A stretch of DNA of 64,000 nucleotides from Limnohabitans sp. INBF002 (GCF_027924905.1 NZ_AP027055.1:1116001-1180000); one strand, 5' to 3'. Positions 43,840-52,984 are shown, counted from the first letter of the stretch. Notes: a model not told the origin generated them from the letters alone. Numbers and translations are program-made.

Positions 43840-44808
43840 ATGCTCATTCTTGCCCCGATGGAGGGCTTGCTCGACTTTGTGCTGCGCGACGTGCTGACCC
43901 GCATCGGCGGGGTGGACCGCTGCGTGTCCGAGTTCATCCGCGTCACCAACACCTTGCTGCCCGAGCGCACGTTTTTGCGCATCGTGCCCGAGCTGACGAA
44001 TGGCGGGCGTACGTTTGCGGGCGTGCCGGTGCGGCCTCAACTATTGGGGTCAGACCCCCAATGTTTGGCCGACAACGCCGCGCGCGTGGCGGGCATGGGC
44101 TGCGATGGGGTGGACCTGAACTTTGGTTGCCCTGCCAAACAAGTCAACCGCCATGGCGGCGGCTCGGTGCTGCTGCAAGACCCCGAAGTGCTGTACCAAA
44201 TTGTGCGAGCGGTGCGCGCCGCTGTGCCGGCCCACCAAGTGGTGTCGGCCAAGATGCGTTTGGGCTTCAACGACGACAGCACGGCGGAAGAATGCGCCTT
44301 GGCGCTAGAGGCTGGCGGGGCCAGCGAAATTGTGGTGCACGCCCGTACCAAGGCCGATGCGTATCGCCCACCCGCATATTGGCACCGCATTGCCGACATC
44401 AAAGCCAAGGTCAAAACCCCGCTGGTGGCGAACGGCGAAATTTGGAATGTGCAAGATGCCATCAATGCCCGGGCTGAATCAGGCTGCTTCGACTTGATGC
44501 TGGGCCGTGGCATCGTGACCAACCCAGGTTTGGGCTGGGCCATTCAAGCGCACGACGCAGCTGCGAATGGCTTGCCAGCACCCGCTCGCGAAGTGTGTTG
44601 GCAAGACCTGCCGCCACACCTGCACACGTTTTGGCAAATTGTGTCGGGCCATGTGAGCGAGCGTCACCAAGCGGGGCGCTTGAAACAATGGCTCAACTTC
44701 TTGCGCAAGCATTACCCCGAGGCTGAGGCTGCCTACATGCATGTGCGCACCTTGACCAGCCCCAAAGACATCAACGCATGGTTTGACGCCATGCCCACAC
44801 AACCATGA
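43840..44808 (+). CDS. dusC: tRNA-dihydrouridine(16) synthase
   Basis: A 322-residue flavoenzyme that reduces uridine 16 of tRNA. MLILAPMEGLLDFVLRDVLT is the DusC-type N-terminus. The catalytic Cys (about residue 97) lies in DLNFGCPAKQVN, and VVHARTKADAYRPPAYW and NGEIWN follow. The DusC-specific C-terminal domain is present (FWQIVSGHVSERHQAGRLKQWLNFL). ATG 43840 has no Shine-Dalgarno sequence. Its stop overlaps the next ATG (ATGA). Confidence 0.93.
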   Translation: MLILAPMEGLLDFVLRDVLTRIGGVDRCVSEFIRVTNTLLPERTFLRIVPELTNGGRTFAGVPVRPQLLGSDPQCLADNAARVAGMGCDGVDLNFGCPAKQVNRHGGGSVLLQDPEVLYQIVRAVRAAVPAHQVVSAKMRLGFNDDSTAEECALALEAGGASEIVVHARTKADAYRPPAYWHRIADIKAKVKTPLVANGEIWNVQDAINARAESGCFDLMLGRGIVTNPGLGWAIQAHDAAANGLPAPAREVCWQDLPPHLHTFWQIVSGHVSERHQAGRLKQWLNFLRKHYPEAEAAYMHVRTLTSPKDINAWFDAMPTQP

Positions 44809-45299
44809 CCGACGACACCCTAGACACCCCCTTCATCCAAGAGCCACGCCTGTGGCAAAACGAAACTTGGACCGCCAAGGTCATCAAAAACGACGATGAC
44901 GACGGCTGGGCGGTGGCCATGTTCAAAGACGGTGAATCCGAAGCCGCGCTGATTGGCCCGTGGACCATGGGCCGCGACAAAAAGAACCCCAAGCCCTTGG
45001 ACGGCACGGCGTTCATCACCTTGGTCAAAACCGCCTCCGAGTTTGTGCGCCGCAGCGAGCAGCAGTTGCACGCGACGCTGCACCAAGCCGTCACGGTCAA
45101 CGGGGAAACAGGTCGCGTGACCGTGCTGCTAGACATCGTGCCCGATGACGACAACCCCTACGCCACGCTGAGCGCGCAAGACGAGGGCGGCGACACGCTG
45201 GCTGAGGTGCGCGTGGAGGCGGGCTTCAAGCTCAACCGCAATACCGCTCAGGCTTGGGTGGATGCGGGGTTTGATAAGCCAAAAGGCGCACGGGGCTGA
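44805..45299 (+). CDS. uncharacterised protein coupled to dusC
   Basis: A 164-residue acidic, soluble protein of unknown function. It appears mostly beta-stranded (ETWTAKVIKNDDDDGWAVAMF, GRVTVLLDIVPDDDNPYATL). FITLVKTASEFVRRSEQQLHATLHQAV forms a single long helix in the middle. Translation is coupled to dusC through a four-base overlap. The coupling hints at a role with tRNA or DusC, but nothing in the sequence shows this directly. Confidence 0.68.
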   Translation: MTDDTLDTPFIQEPRLWQNETWTAKVIKNDDDDGWAVAMFKDGESEAALIGPWTMGRDKKNPKPLDGTAFITLVKTASEFVRRSEQQLHATLHQAVTVNGETGRVTVLLDIVPDDDNPYATLSAQDEGGDTLAEVRVEAGFKLNRNTAQAWVDAGFDKPKGARG

Positions 45300-45386
45300 G
45301 ACTTAGCCTTGGCTTGATGCCTCTCGCACCCGCGTGACAGCAATTGGGCATTGAGGGGCCCGACGCGCGGCATACTTCGCTGATTC

Positions 45387-46568
45387 ATGTCGCACAAACA
45401 CCTTCATCCATGGCAAGTTCTCACGGGCGGCATTTGCGGCTTGGTGCTGACCATCGGCTTGGCGCGTTTTGCCTACACGCCCTTGCTGCCTAGCCTGCAA
45501 ACCCAAACCGGATTGACCGACGCAGCCGCTGGCGGTTTGGCCGCGATCAATTACGCCGGCTACATGAGCGGTGCTTTGGCTGCCACTTGGATTGACGATG
45601 TGCGCTGGCGGCATTGGCTCTACAGCGCTGGCTTGTGGATGGCCTTGCTCACGGTGGCAGCGATGGCGCTGACCACGTGGATGCCTGCATGGGCTTTGAT
45701 TCGCTACATCGGCGGCTTGTGTGGTGCCACGGGCATGTTGCTTGGCTCAGGTTTGATCTTGGGTTGGCTGATGCGCCAAGGGCGTCGGCCTGAGTTGGGT
45801 TTGTATTTCATCGGCTTGGGGCTTGGCATTGTGGTGTCGGCGCTGGGGGCTTGGGGCTTGGCGCAGCTGTGGCCCACATGGTCGGACCAATGGTTGGCCT
45901 TTGCGGCTTTGGGTTTGCTGTTTTTTGTGCCCGCTTGGAAGTGGCGTCCGCCCGTGCCACCGCAGGTGGTGGTGGCGCATGACGCCGCGCCTGCATCTGG
46001 CTTGGGCTCACGCCGCTGGGCATGGACCATGCTGACCAGTTACTTTGCTGCGGGCTGGGGCTTTGTCATCAGTGCCACGTTCACCGTGGCCATCGTGGAG
46101 CGCGAGCCTGCGCTGGCGGGCCAAGGTCCGTTGGCTTGGGCGATGGTCGGCATGGCGGCCATGCCTGCGGTGTTCATTTGGGATTTGGTGGCGCGGCGTG
46201 TGGGTGACAAGCGGGCTTTGTTGCTGGCGTTTGGTTTGCAAACGCTTTCGGTCATGCTGCCGGCGATGTCGGGTGAGCTGTGGGCCGCGTTAGCAGGGGC
46301 GGTGGGTTATGGCGCCACGTTCATTGGCATCGTGAGCATGACGCTGGCTTTGGTGGGGCGCCGCGCGCCTAATAACCCAGGCAAGGCCATGGCCAAACTC
46401 ACGCTCAGCTACGGGGCTGCGCAAATGCTGGCCCCCGTGGTGGCAGGCTACATGGCGCAAACCACAGGTACGTTCAAAGGTGCGTTGTGGTTGACCGCTG
46501 GCGTGATGGCCGCAGGCATGGCCTTGCTGGCGACTTTGCCCAAAGACGAAGCAGCGCCCACTGTTTGA
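45387..46568 (+). CDS. YbfB/YjiJ-family MFS transporter
   Basis: A 393-residue membrane protein with about 12 helices. The N-terminal GLVLTIGLARFAYTPLLPSLQ and INYAGYMSGALAA are typical of the YbfB/YjiJ group (a domain of unknown function within the MFS). The second half has FAAGWGFVISATFTVAIVE and the loop VARRVGDKRALLL. The substrate is unknown. CATACT ends 10 bases before the ATG and no ribosome-binding site is seen. Confidence 0.78.
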   Translation: MSHKHLHPWQVLTGGICGLVLTIGLARFAYTPLLPSLQTQTGLTDAAAGGLAAINYAGYMSGALAATWIDDVRWRHWLYSAGLWMALLTVAAMALTTWMPAWALIRYIGGLCGATGMLLGSGLILGWLMRQGRRPELGLYFIGLGLGIVVSALGAWGLAQLWPTWSDQWLAFAALGLLFFVPAWKWRPPVPPQVVVAHDAAPASGLGSRRWAWTMLTSYFAAGWGFVISATFTVAIVEREPALAGQGPLAWAMVGMAAMPAVFIWDLVARRVGDKRALLLAFGLQTLSVMLPAMSGELWAALAGAVGYGATFIGIVSMTLALVGRRAPNNPGKAMAKLTLSYGAAQMLAPVVAGYMAQTTGTFKGALWLTAGVMAAGMALLATLPKDEAAPTV

Positions 46569-46658
46569 GCGAAAACCCCGAGCGTGAACCACGCAGCACA
46601 GGCCCCACAATAGGCGTAAGTTTCAGGGCGCCCCTGCTGTTTTTAAAAGCGATTTACC

Positions 46659-48389
46659 GTGCCTACTCAAAGTTTTATTCTTGGCAAAGACGCGCCACTC
46701 GAATCCACCATCAACACCCTACAGGCCAAGTTGCAGGCGATGGGGTTTCACATCCAAGAGAAGAGTTGGCTTAATCCCGTGGACGGCATTTGGTCGGTCC
46801 ACATCCGCGACCGCGATTGCCCTGTGTTGTTTGCCAATGGCAAAGGCGCCACGCGCATGGCGTGTTTGGCCAGTGCCTTGGGTGAGTTTTTTGAGCGCTT
46901 GGCGACCAACTATTTTTGGACACATTTCTACCTAGGCCCCCTCACAGCGGATGCGTCGTTTGTGCATTACCCGCAAGAGCGTTGGTTTGATTTGAGCGAT
47001 GACGGTTCGTGGCCCAAGGGCTTGCTCAACGCCGAGCTGCACACGTTTTACAACCCTGAGGGCAACATCGATTGCGCCAACTTGGTGGACTTCAATTCGG
47101 GCAATTTGGAGCGCGGCATTTGCGCCATTCCCTATGTGCGCCAGCGCGATGGTGAGACGGCCTACATCCCTGTCAACATCATTGGCAACTTGTATGTGAG
47201 CAACGGCATGTCAGCGGGCAACACCGCGCTGGAGGCCCGCACACAAGGGTTGTCAGAGATCTTTGAACGCCATGTGAAAGCCAAAATCATCAGCGAGGGC
47301 ATTTGCTTGCCCGATGTGCCCGAGGCGGTGATCAACCGTTACCCACGCATCGTCGCAGGCATTGCGGCCTTGCGAGCTGCAGGCTTTGGCATCTTGGTGA
47401 AAGATGCGTCACTCGGCGGCAAGTACCCGGTCATGAACGTGACCTTGCTGCACCCCGAAGACCAAGGTTGCTTTGCCAGCTTTGGTGCACACCCACGTTT
47501 TGAGGTGGCGCTAGAGCGTGCCTTGACCGAGTTGCTGCAAGGCCGCGCGTTGGACACTTTGGTGGGCTTCCCACCACCCACGTTTGATTTGGATGAAGCG
47601 GCCAGCGCTCCCAACATTGAAATTCATTTCGTCGATTCCAGTGGCGTGATTCACTGGGAATTCTTGGGCCAAATTCCAGACTATGTGTTTGTGGATTGGA
47701 ACTTCTCCAGTACCACTGCCGACGACTACGCGTATTGCGTCAAGCGCATGCACGACGATGGCTTTGATATTTACATCGCCGACTTCGAGCACTTGGGCGT
47801 GTACGCCTGCCGCATTTTGGTGCCGGGCATGTCTGAGATTTACCCTGTGGATGACCTCGACTTTGAGAACAACAGCATCGCCAACGAGATGCGCGAAGCC
47901 ATCCTCAACTTGACCGACCTCGACAACGAAGAATGCAGCGATTTGTTGGCCTCGTTGAACGAATCCAACTTGGCCGACGAGCGCCCTGTGGCAGCCTTGA
48001 TTGGCATGACACCGGACGCTGGCAGCTTTTGGGCGGACCTGCGCGTGGGCGAACTCAAAACCCTCTTGGCCTTGGCCTGCGGCGACGAGGCGGCCACGGT
48101 GGAAGGTTGCGAATGGATTCGCCACTTTGACCAAATTCCCCAGCAACGCCGCTCGGTCTATGCCTGCATCGAAACCTTGGTGTTGCTCACCGACCGTGGC
48201 GACACCGCGCCCTATGTGGGCGCGATTCGCCAGTTGTATGGCGCAGGTGTGTTTGAGCAAGCCCATGCGCTCATCATGCAAACCGACCGCTTCATGGGCA
48301 TTTCAGCGCCGGGTTTGATGATGAATGGCTGCGAGATGCAGCATCAATTGTGGGCCGCGTATGAGAAAGTGCAGGCGTATAAAAGCTAA
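46659..48389 (+). CDS. ycaO: YcaO, ribosomal protein S12 methylthiolation accessory factor
   Basis: A 576-residue YcaO-domain ATPase close in length to the E. coli protein (586). The N-terminus PTQSFILGKDAPLESTI and SWLNPVDGIWSVHIRDRDC match that group, as do the ATP-site region ANGKGATRMACLASALGEFFERL and GNTALEARTQGLSEIFERH. In E. coli it assists RimO in beta-methylthiolation of S12 Asp. There is no leader-peptide or dehydrogenase partner nearby, so a RiPP cyclodehydratase role is not supported. GTG start. Confidence 0.9.
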   Translation: MPTQSFILGKDAPLESTINTLQAKLQAMGFHIQEKSWLNPVDGIWSVHIRDRDCPVLFANGKGATRMACLASALGEFFERLATNYFWTHFYLGPLTADASFVHYPQERWFDLSDDGSWPKGLLNAELHTFYNPEGNIDCANLVDFNSGNLERGICAIPYVRQRDGETAYIPVNIIGNLYVSNGMSAGNTALEARTQGLSEIFERHVKAKIISEGICLPDVPEAVINRYPRIVAGIAALRAAGFGILVKDASLGGKYPVMNVTLLHPEDQGCFASFGAHPRFEVALERALTELLQGRALDTLVGFPPPTFDLDEAASAPNIEIHFVDSSGVIHWEFLGQIPDYVFVDWNFSSTTADDYAYCVKRMHDDGFDIYIADFEHLGVYACRILVPGMSEIYPVDDLDFENNSIANEMREAILNLTDLDNEECSDLLASLNESNLADERPVAALIGMTPDAGSFWADLRVGELKTLLALACGDEAATVEGCEWIRHFDQIPQQRRSVYACIETLVLLTDRGDTAPYVGAIRQLYGAGVFEQAHALIMQTDRFMGISAPGLMMNGCEMQHQLWAAYEKVQAYKS

Positions 48390-48413
48390 CCGCCTGCGAG
48401 TCAAACGCCAAAC

Positions 48414-48441
48414 AAAAAGCCGCTTTGAAAGCGGCTTTTTT
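48414..48441. terminator. bidirectional terminator
   Basis: Stem AAGCCGCTTT/AAAGCGGCTT with A and T runs on either side, between ycaO and the convergent VOC gene. Confidence 0.88.
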
Positions 48442-48470
48442 GTGTTCGAACGGTATGGCTTGAAAGCCAC

Positions 48471-49178
48471 TTAAAGGCCAAGACTCTCCAGCACCACCAC
48501 ACCTTTGGGTGTTTGCAAGGTGGCTTTGAGGTTGGCTGGCCCTTCGGTCACCGTCACACGGTTGAGTTCAATCGCGTCATAAGCGGCTTGCAGTTTGGCA
48601 GCGCTGGGGTGAATCACCTCAAGGCTTTGCAAGGTCACGCCTGAGCGGGTGAGGGTGTTGCGTGGATGCAGCTTGAGCGGGTCGGTCGCTTCGGGCTTGC
48701 CCCATTGGATCAAGGTTGGCATGCAACCATCAAACAAGCGCTGACCATCGGCACGCACTGAAATTTGCCAGTTGAGCGTGCCACGGTTGGTGCGTCGGCT
48801 GGCTGAGATGGCGGGACCGCGGTCAATGCCTTGCATGCGCACGGCCATGCGCGCTGCTCGGATGTCGGGGGTGTTCACGACAAAGTGAACCAAGCGCGGT
48901 TCTTTGGCCACGGCTTTTTGAAGTGCCGGGTCATCCATGTCATACCAGCGGGTGGGGCAGGCGCGTTTGGGGCGGACGGCTTTGGGGTCGATGGCGATGA
49001 TTTCGACATAGGCCATGGGGTTGGATGGCGAGGCCACTTTGAACAAGCGGTTGTGTGTGCCGTACAGCGTGTGCTCGCCGCCGGGGCCAGGCGTGATGCC
49101 CAGTGTGTCTTCGCACCATTGCACGCCTTGTTCTAGGCTTTTGGCAACGATGACGAGGTGGTCTATTTGTGTGTGCAT
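48471..49178 (-). CDS. VOC/glyoxalase-like domain protein
   Basis: A 235-residue protein of the glyoxalase-like (Glyoxalase_3 type) VOC superfamily. The opening IDHLVIVAKSLEQGVQWCEDTLGI is a classic VOC first module with a metal-ligand His. GGEHTLYGTHNRLFKV and YVEIIAIDP form the second strand set. The reaction is unknown. ATG 49178 is used; the upstream extension runs into the ligase gene. It follows the acyl-CoA ligase gene by 17 bases, so they may share a pathway. Confidence 0.75.
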   Translation of the reverse strand: MHTQIDHLVIVAKSLEQGVQWCEDTLGITPGPGGEHTLYGTHNRLFKVASPSNPMAYVEIIAIDPKAVRPKRACPTRWYDMDDPALQKAVAKEPRLVHFVVNTPDIRAARMAVRMQGIDRGPAISASRRTNRGTLNWQISVRADGQRLFDGCMPTLIQWGKPEATDPLKLHPRNTLTRSGVTLQSLEVIHPSAAKLQAAYDAIELNRVTVTEGPANLKATLQTPKGVVVLESLGL

Positions 49179-49195
49179 GGGGCAGCACCATACCA

Positions 49196-50758
49196 CTAGG
49201 GCTGAGCGAGTCTTTGACGCAGTTCGGTTTTGAGCACTTTGCCGTAGTTGTTCTTGGGCAAGCTGTCGACCAGTTCGTAGCGCTTGGGGCGTTTGAAGCG
49301 GGCGATTTCGTTCAGGCAATACGTGTCGAGGTCTTGTGCGCTGACGGTGCAGCCTTGTTGTGCCACCACAAAAGCCACGATGATTTCACCCCAATCGGGG
49401 TCGGGTGCGCCCACCACGGCCACTTCGCTCACGCCCGGGGCTTGCAACAACACTTCTTCCACCTCGCGCGGGTACACATTGGATCCGCCGCAGATGATGA
49501 GGTCCTTGCTGCGGTCTTTCAGCGTGAGAAAACCATGCGCGTCTAAGCAACCCATGTCGCCCGTGAACAGCCAGCCCTCGCGAATGGCGGCTTTCGTGGC
49601 TTCTGGGTTGCGCCAATAGCCCGCCATCACGCTGTCTCCTTTGATGAGCACTTCACCCACCTCACCCAAAGGCAGATCGTGTCCCTGTTCATCGGTGATG
49701 CGAATTTGCACCGGTGTTTGGGCCACGCCGATGGACGCCAAGCGTTGCGCATGTTCGGGGTGGGTGGTGTCGCTCAAATGAAAGCGGGACAGGGCAGTGC
49801 CCACCATGGGGCTTTCGCCTTGGCCGTAAATTTGCACAAAGCGCGGCCCCATGAGGCGCAGCGCGCGCTGAATGTCTGCGGCATACATGGGCGCGCCGCC
49901 ATAGACGATGGTTTTGAAGGCGTGTCCACAGTCTTCGACCGTCTGTTGTGTTTGCTCAGCATGGTCGACCAAGCGTTTGACGATGGTCGGTGCAGCAAAC
50001 ATCGATAGCGGACCAACCGCCTGACCCAGTTCAAACAACTCCGCTGCGTCAAAGCCGCCTGAAGCCGGAACCACATGACGTGCCCCAGCCATCAAATGCG
50101 GGATGGCATACAAGCCCGCGCCGTGCGACATGGGGGCGGCGTAAGCGATGGTGTCTTGCGCTGTGATGGCATCCACATCGGTGAAGTAGGCGAGGCCCAT
50201 GGTCATCAAGTTGCGGTGGGTGATCATCACGCCTTTGGGGCGACCCGTGGTGCCGCTGGTGTAGAACAGCCAAGCCAAGTCGTTTGACTGGCGCTCAACG
50301 ATGTGCTTGGTGGGGGGCTCATGGCTAGCGTTAGGCATCGCCCATAAGTCATCGGCGTTTGGGCTATCCACATCGATGACACGTTGCAAGCCTTGCAGTG
50401 ACTCGCTTGAGACGGTGGTGACGTCTGCCGTCACCTCAGACGTGATGAAGGCCCAGCTGGCTTGGGCGTTGTCAACAATCCATTGCGCTTCACGCACATG
50501 CAGTTTGGCATTGATGGGCACCACGGCCAAGCCTGCCCACCACGCGCCAAACATCACCTCTAGGTAACGCGGATGGTTGTGCATGAACAGAGCCACGCGG
50601 TCGCCTGGTTGCAGGCCTGCGTCTTGAAACTGTTGGGCCAGGTGCGCGCTGCGTTGCGCCCATTGCGCGTAGGTCGCCACGGCATGTGTGCCATGAAAAA
50701 TAGCAGCGCGGTCAGGAAACTGACGCGCCATGCGCTGGAGTAAATGAGCCAAATTCAA
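49196..50758 (-). CDS. AMP-dependent acyl-CoA synthetase
   Basis: A 520-residue adenylate-forming ligase. It shows the P-loop-like FYTSGTTGRPKGVMITHRN (about 165-183), IYGQGESP, FTGDMGCLDAHGFL, the hinge KDRSKDLIICGGSNVYP and the catalytic Lys in PKNNYGKVLK (about 509). It probably activates a carboxylic acid as a CoA ester; length and motifs fit short/medium-chain or aryl acid ligases. TTG start at 50758, supported by GGAGAG 8 bases upstream. Confidence 0.85.
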   Translation of the reverse strand: MNLAHLLQRMARQFPDRAAIFHGTHAVATYAQWAQRSAHLAQQFQDAGLQPGDRVALFMHNHPRYLEVMFGAWWAGLAVVPINAKLHVREAQWIVDNAQASWAFITSEVTADVTTVSSESLQGLQRVIDVDSPNADDLWAMPNASHEPPTKHIVERQSNDLAWLFYTSGTTGRPKGVMITHRNLMTMGLAYFTDVDAITAQDTIAYAAPMSHGAGLYAIPHLMAGARHVVPASGGFDAAELFELGQAVGPLSMFAAPTIVKRLVDHAEQTQQTVEDCGHAFKTIVYGGAPMYAADIQRALRLMGPRFVQIYGQGESPMVGTALSRFHLSDTTHPEHAQRLASIGVAQTPVQIRITDEQGHDLPLGEVGEVLIKGDSVMAGYWRNPEATKAAIREGWLFTGDMGCLDAHGFLTLKDRSKDLIICGGSNVYPREVEEVLLQAPGVSEVAVVGAPDPDWGEIIVAFVVAQQGCTVSAQDLDTYCLNEIARFKRPKRYELVDSLPKNNYGKVLKTELRQRLAQP

Positions 50759-50827
50759 CTAAATCTCTCCACAAACAAGTGAATGGGTGAACGATACAAC
50801 GATTAACTGTGGGAGGATTCAGCCCTT

Positions 50828-51658
50828 ATGAATTCCAGTCAATCCTTGGGTGACCGCCCAGCCGAAGGCGAACGCCTTTCCAAACGCATCATGCAACTGC
50901 GCGACTGTTCGCGTCGCGAGGCTGAGCAATACATTGAGGCGGGTTTTGTGCGCGTTGATGGTGCGGTGGTGCAAGAGCCGTCACGTCGTGTGACCACGCA
51001 AGCCGTGACGGTAGATGCACACGCCAGTTTGCTTAACCTCATGTCGGTCACGCTGATTTTGAACAAACCTGCGGGTTGGACCGATGGCCTAGAGCCATTG
51101 CCGATGAAAAAGCCTGCGCCAGTCGGGCGCGCTGGCGTGCCAACACGCGTGCCTAAAGGTCCGCAAAACGTGCGCACTTTGCTCACCCCCGAGCAACACA
51201 GCAAGCATGACCACAGTGGCGTGCGTTTTTTGAAAAGTCATTTGGCCAAACTCGACGCCAGTGTGCCTTTGGAATATGAAGCCAGCGGCTTGGTGGCTTT
51301 CACGCAAGACTTTCGCGTGCAGCGCAAGCTGATGGAGGACATGGCCTTCATTGAACAAGAGCTCATTGTGGATGTGCGCGGCGAGGTGACGCCCGATGCG
51401 CTGCGTCCCATCGAACGCGCCATGCGCGACGAACGTTTGCGTTTGCCCGATTTCAAAATCAGCGTGGGCAGTGCCAACCCCGAGCGCAGCAAGTTGCGTT
51501 TGGCCGTGAAAGGCGCGCACCTGGGTTTGGCGGTTTACCTGTGTGAATTGGCTGGGCTGGAAATCTTGGCGCTGCGCCGCATCCGTTTAGGACGCGTGAG
51601 CTTGGGCGATTTGGAAGAGGGCGCTTGGCGCTATCTGAGCGAAGGCGAGCGTTTCTAA
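50828..51658 (+). CDS. RluB/RluF-like pseudouridine synthase homologue, altered active site
   Basis: A 276-residue protein with an S4 RNA-binding domain (about residues 16-60, RIMQLRDCSRREAEQYIEAGF) and a RsuA/RluF-type catalytic fold (TLILNKPAGW; FIEQELIVDVRGEV; RRIRLGRVSLGDL). The catalytic motif usually reads GRLDxxSxGL; here VPLEYEASGL aligns there, so the essential Asp appears replaced by Glu 149. An Asp six residues earlier (KLDAS, Asp 143) could be an alternative. A basic linker of about 45 residues is inserted before it. GGGAGGA supports the ATG. It may be an inactive or changed enzyme that still binds RNA. Confidence 0.72.
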   Translation: MNSSQSLGDRPAEGERLSKRIMQLRDCSRREAEQYIEAGFVRVDGAVVQEPSRRVTTQAVTVDAHASLLNLMSVTLILNKPAGWTDGLEPLPMKKPAPVGRAGVPTRVPKGPQNVRTLLTPEQHSKHDHSGVRFLKSHLAKLDASVPLEYEASGLVAFTQDFRVQRKLMEDMAFIEQELIVDVRGEVTPDALRPIERAMRDERLRLPDFKISVGSANPERSKLRLAVKGAHLGLAVYLCELAGLEILALRRIRLGRVSLGDLEEGAWRYLSEGERF

Positions 51659-51671
51659 CGCTCTGCTGCGC

Positions 51672-52220
51672 TTAGTTGCTGAGGCTGTCGCCGTTGGCCG
51701 CAGGTGCCACGCGACGCGCGCCGGTGAAGCGGCGGTCCCAATAGGCTTGGCGCATGTCGTCCACGCGCACTTGTTGGCCTGGCTTGGGCGAGTGGATGAA
51801 CTTGTTGTCACCCACGTAGATGCCCACATGGCTGAAGGTTTGGCGCATGGTGTTGAAGAACACCAAGTCGCCGGGCTTCAAATCTTGTTTGTCGATTTTT
51901 TCAGTGGCCGCGGCTTGTTCGCTGGCTCGGCGTGGCAGCACTTTGCCCACGGTTTGCTCAAACATGGAGCGTACAAAACCGCTGCAATCAAAACCAGTGC
52001 TGGCATTGGTGCCACCTCGGCGGTAGGGGACGCCCAAGAACGTCATGGCGTTGACCACCAAGTCTGACGCCGTGTCTCCGACGGATTGGCGCATCTGGTC
52101 CATCTGCGCGACGATGCCGCGCTCGGCCAAATAGCGCTCAATGTCGTCTGCGGCATTGTTCGACGGTGCAGCATGTGCACTGGCGACGCAGCAGAGGATG
52201 AGGAGAATTCGTTTCAACAT
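51672..52220 (-). CDS. C40-family NlpC/P60 peptidoglycan hydrolase, exported
   Basis: A 182-residue exported enzyme with a signal peptide (cleavage near AHA-AP, residue 18), a helical linker, and an NlpC/P60 domain. The active-site Cys is in GFDCSGFVRSMFEQ (about 78), His in FSHVGIYVG and a third His in FIHSPKPG. It presumably cuts murein peptides. It resembles the lipoprotein at 18839 but is not lipidated. Divergent from the isochorismatase-like gene. Confidence 0.83.
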   Translation of the reverse strand: MLKRILLILCCVASAHAAPSNNAADDIERYLAERGIVAQMDQMRQSVGDTASDLVVNAMTFLGVPYRRGGTNASTGFDCSGFVRSMFEQTVGKVLPRRASEQAAATEKIDKQDLKPGDLVFFNTMRQTFSHVGIYVGDNKFIHSPKPGQQVRVDDMRQAYWDRRFTGARRVAPAANGDSLSN

Positions 52221-52288
52221 AACCGCTTATTCTAGCTGTTTTATCTGCTAAAGCTTATCAAATATATCGCGTAAGTTGTTGATTTACC

Positions 52289-52320
52289 TAGGGTTAATCC
52301 TAAAGTAAACGATATTGACA
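52289..52320 (+). promoter_or_regulatory. near-perfect palindrome next to a consensus -35
   Basis: TAGGGTTAATCCTA (52289-52302) is symmetrical except for one base pair. It lies 12 bases upstream of a perfect TTGACA (52315-52320). No good -10 stands 16-18 bases further, so transcription may need an activator at the palindrome. It lies in the 160-base gap between the NlpC/P60 and isochorismatase-like genes. Confidence 0.4.
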
Positions 52321-52380
52321 AACGTCCTCTAGCCGCATCGTCGATACTTGGTGCTTTCTACAAACCTATTCGTACTTCGC

Positions 52381-52983
52381 ATGTTGCTCGACGACCAAGA
52401 ATCCCAACTCGTGCTGGTGGACTACCAGGCGCGCCTGATGCCCGCTATTTTTGAAGCTGATTTGGTGTTGGCCAATGCCATGCGCTTGGCCCAAGCCGCC
52501 CATTGGATGGAAGTGCCCACCTATGGCACGGAACAAAACCCAGAAAAATTGGGTCCCAATCCTGTGGAGTTGCGTGCCTTGTGCCGCCGTACCTTGCCCA
52601 AGATGAGTTTCAGCGCCTGTGCCGATGGCCTGAGCGAGGTGTTGCGACCCGCGGCGCGTGCGCCCGCTGGCAATGCCCGCAGCTTGCCCAAGCATTTGCA
52701 AAAGGCCGTGCCGCAAGAGCCTACGCGCCAAAGCATCGTGATCGCCGGCTGCGAAGCCCATGTGTGTTTGCTGCAAACCGCTTTGGATTTGCTAGAGGAA
52801 GAGTATTCGGTGTGGGTGGTGACGGACGCCTGCGGTTCACGCACCGAGCGCAACCGCGATGCGGCCTTTGACCGCTTGGCCGGTGCGGGTGCCGAACTGG
52901 TGACGACCGAGATGGTCTTATTTGAATGGCTGCGCTCAGCCGAAGCCGACCCCTTCAAAGAAATTCACGCCCTGATCAAGTAA
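52381..52983 (+). CDS. isochorismatase-family cysteine hydrolase
   Basis: A 200-residue hydrolase of the isochorismatase superfamily, YcaC-like. The Asp-Lys-Cys triad can be placed in LVLVDYQARL (Asp 14), LPKMSFSA, and CEAHVCLLQTALDLL (Cys about 129). VVTDACGSRTERNRDAAFDRL is a family signature. The substrate is unknown. The start is uncertain: ATG 52381 has no ribosome-binding site, and an in-frame GTG lies 10 codons upstream. Confidence 0.8.
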   Translation: MLLDDQESQLVLVDYQARLMPAIFEADLVLANAMRLAQAAHWMEVPTYGTEQNPEKLGPNPVELRALCRRTLPKMSFSACADGLSEVLRPAARAPAGNARSLPKHLQKAVPQEPTRQSIVIAGCEAHVCLLQTALDLLEEEYSVWVVTDACGSRTERNRDAAFDRLAGAGAELVTTEMVLFEWLRSAEADPFKEIHALIK

Positions 52984-52984
52984 A

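Noticed and set aside
44044-44061. GGGGTCAGACCCC-like palindrome inside dusC, resembling a dispersed REP-type repeat
   Set aside because: It is in frame and encodes LLGSDP, a stretch expected at this place in DusC, so coding constraint explains it.
46659-48389. YcaO as part of a RiPP (azoline or thioamide) cluster
   Set aside because: No precursor peptide, TfuA, E1-like or dehydrogenase partner lies nearby, and the sequence follows the E. coli YcaO type.
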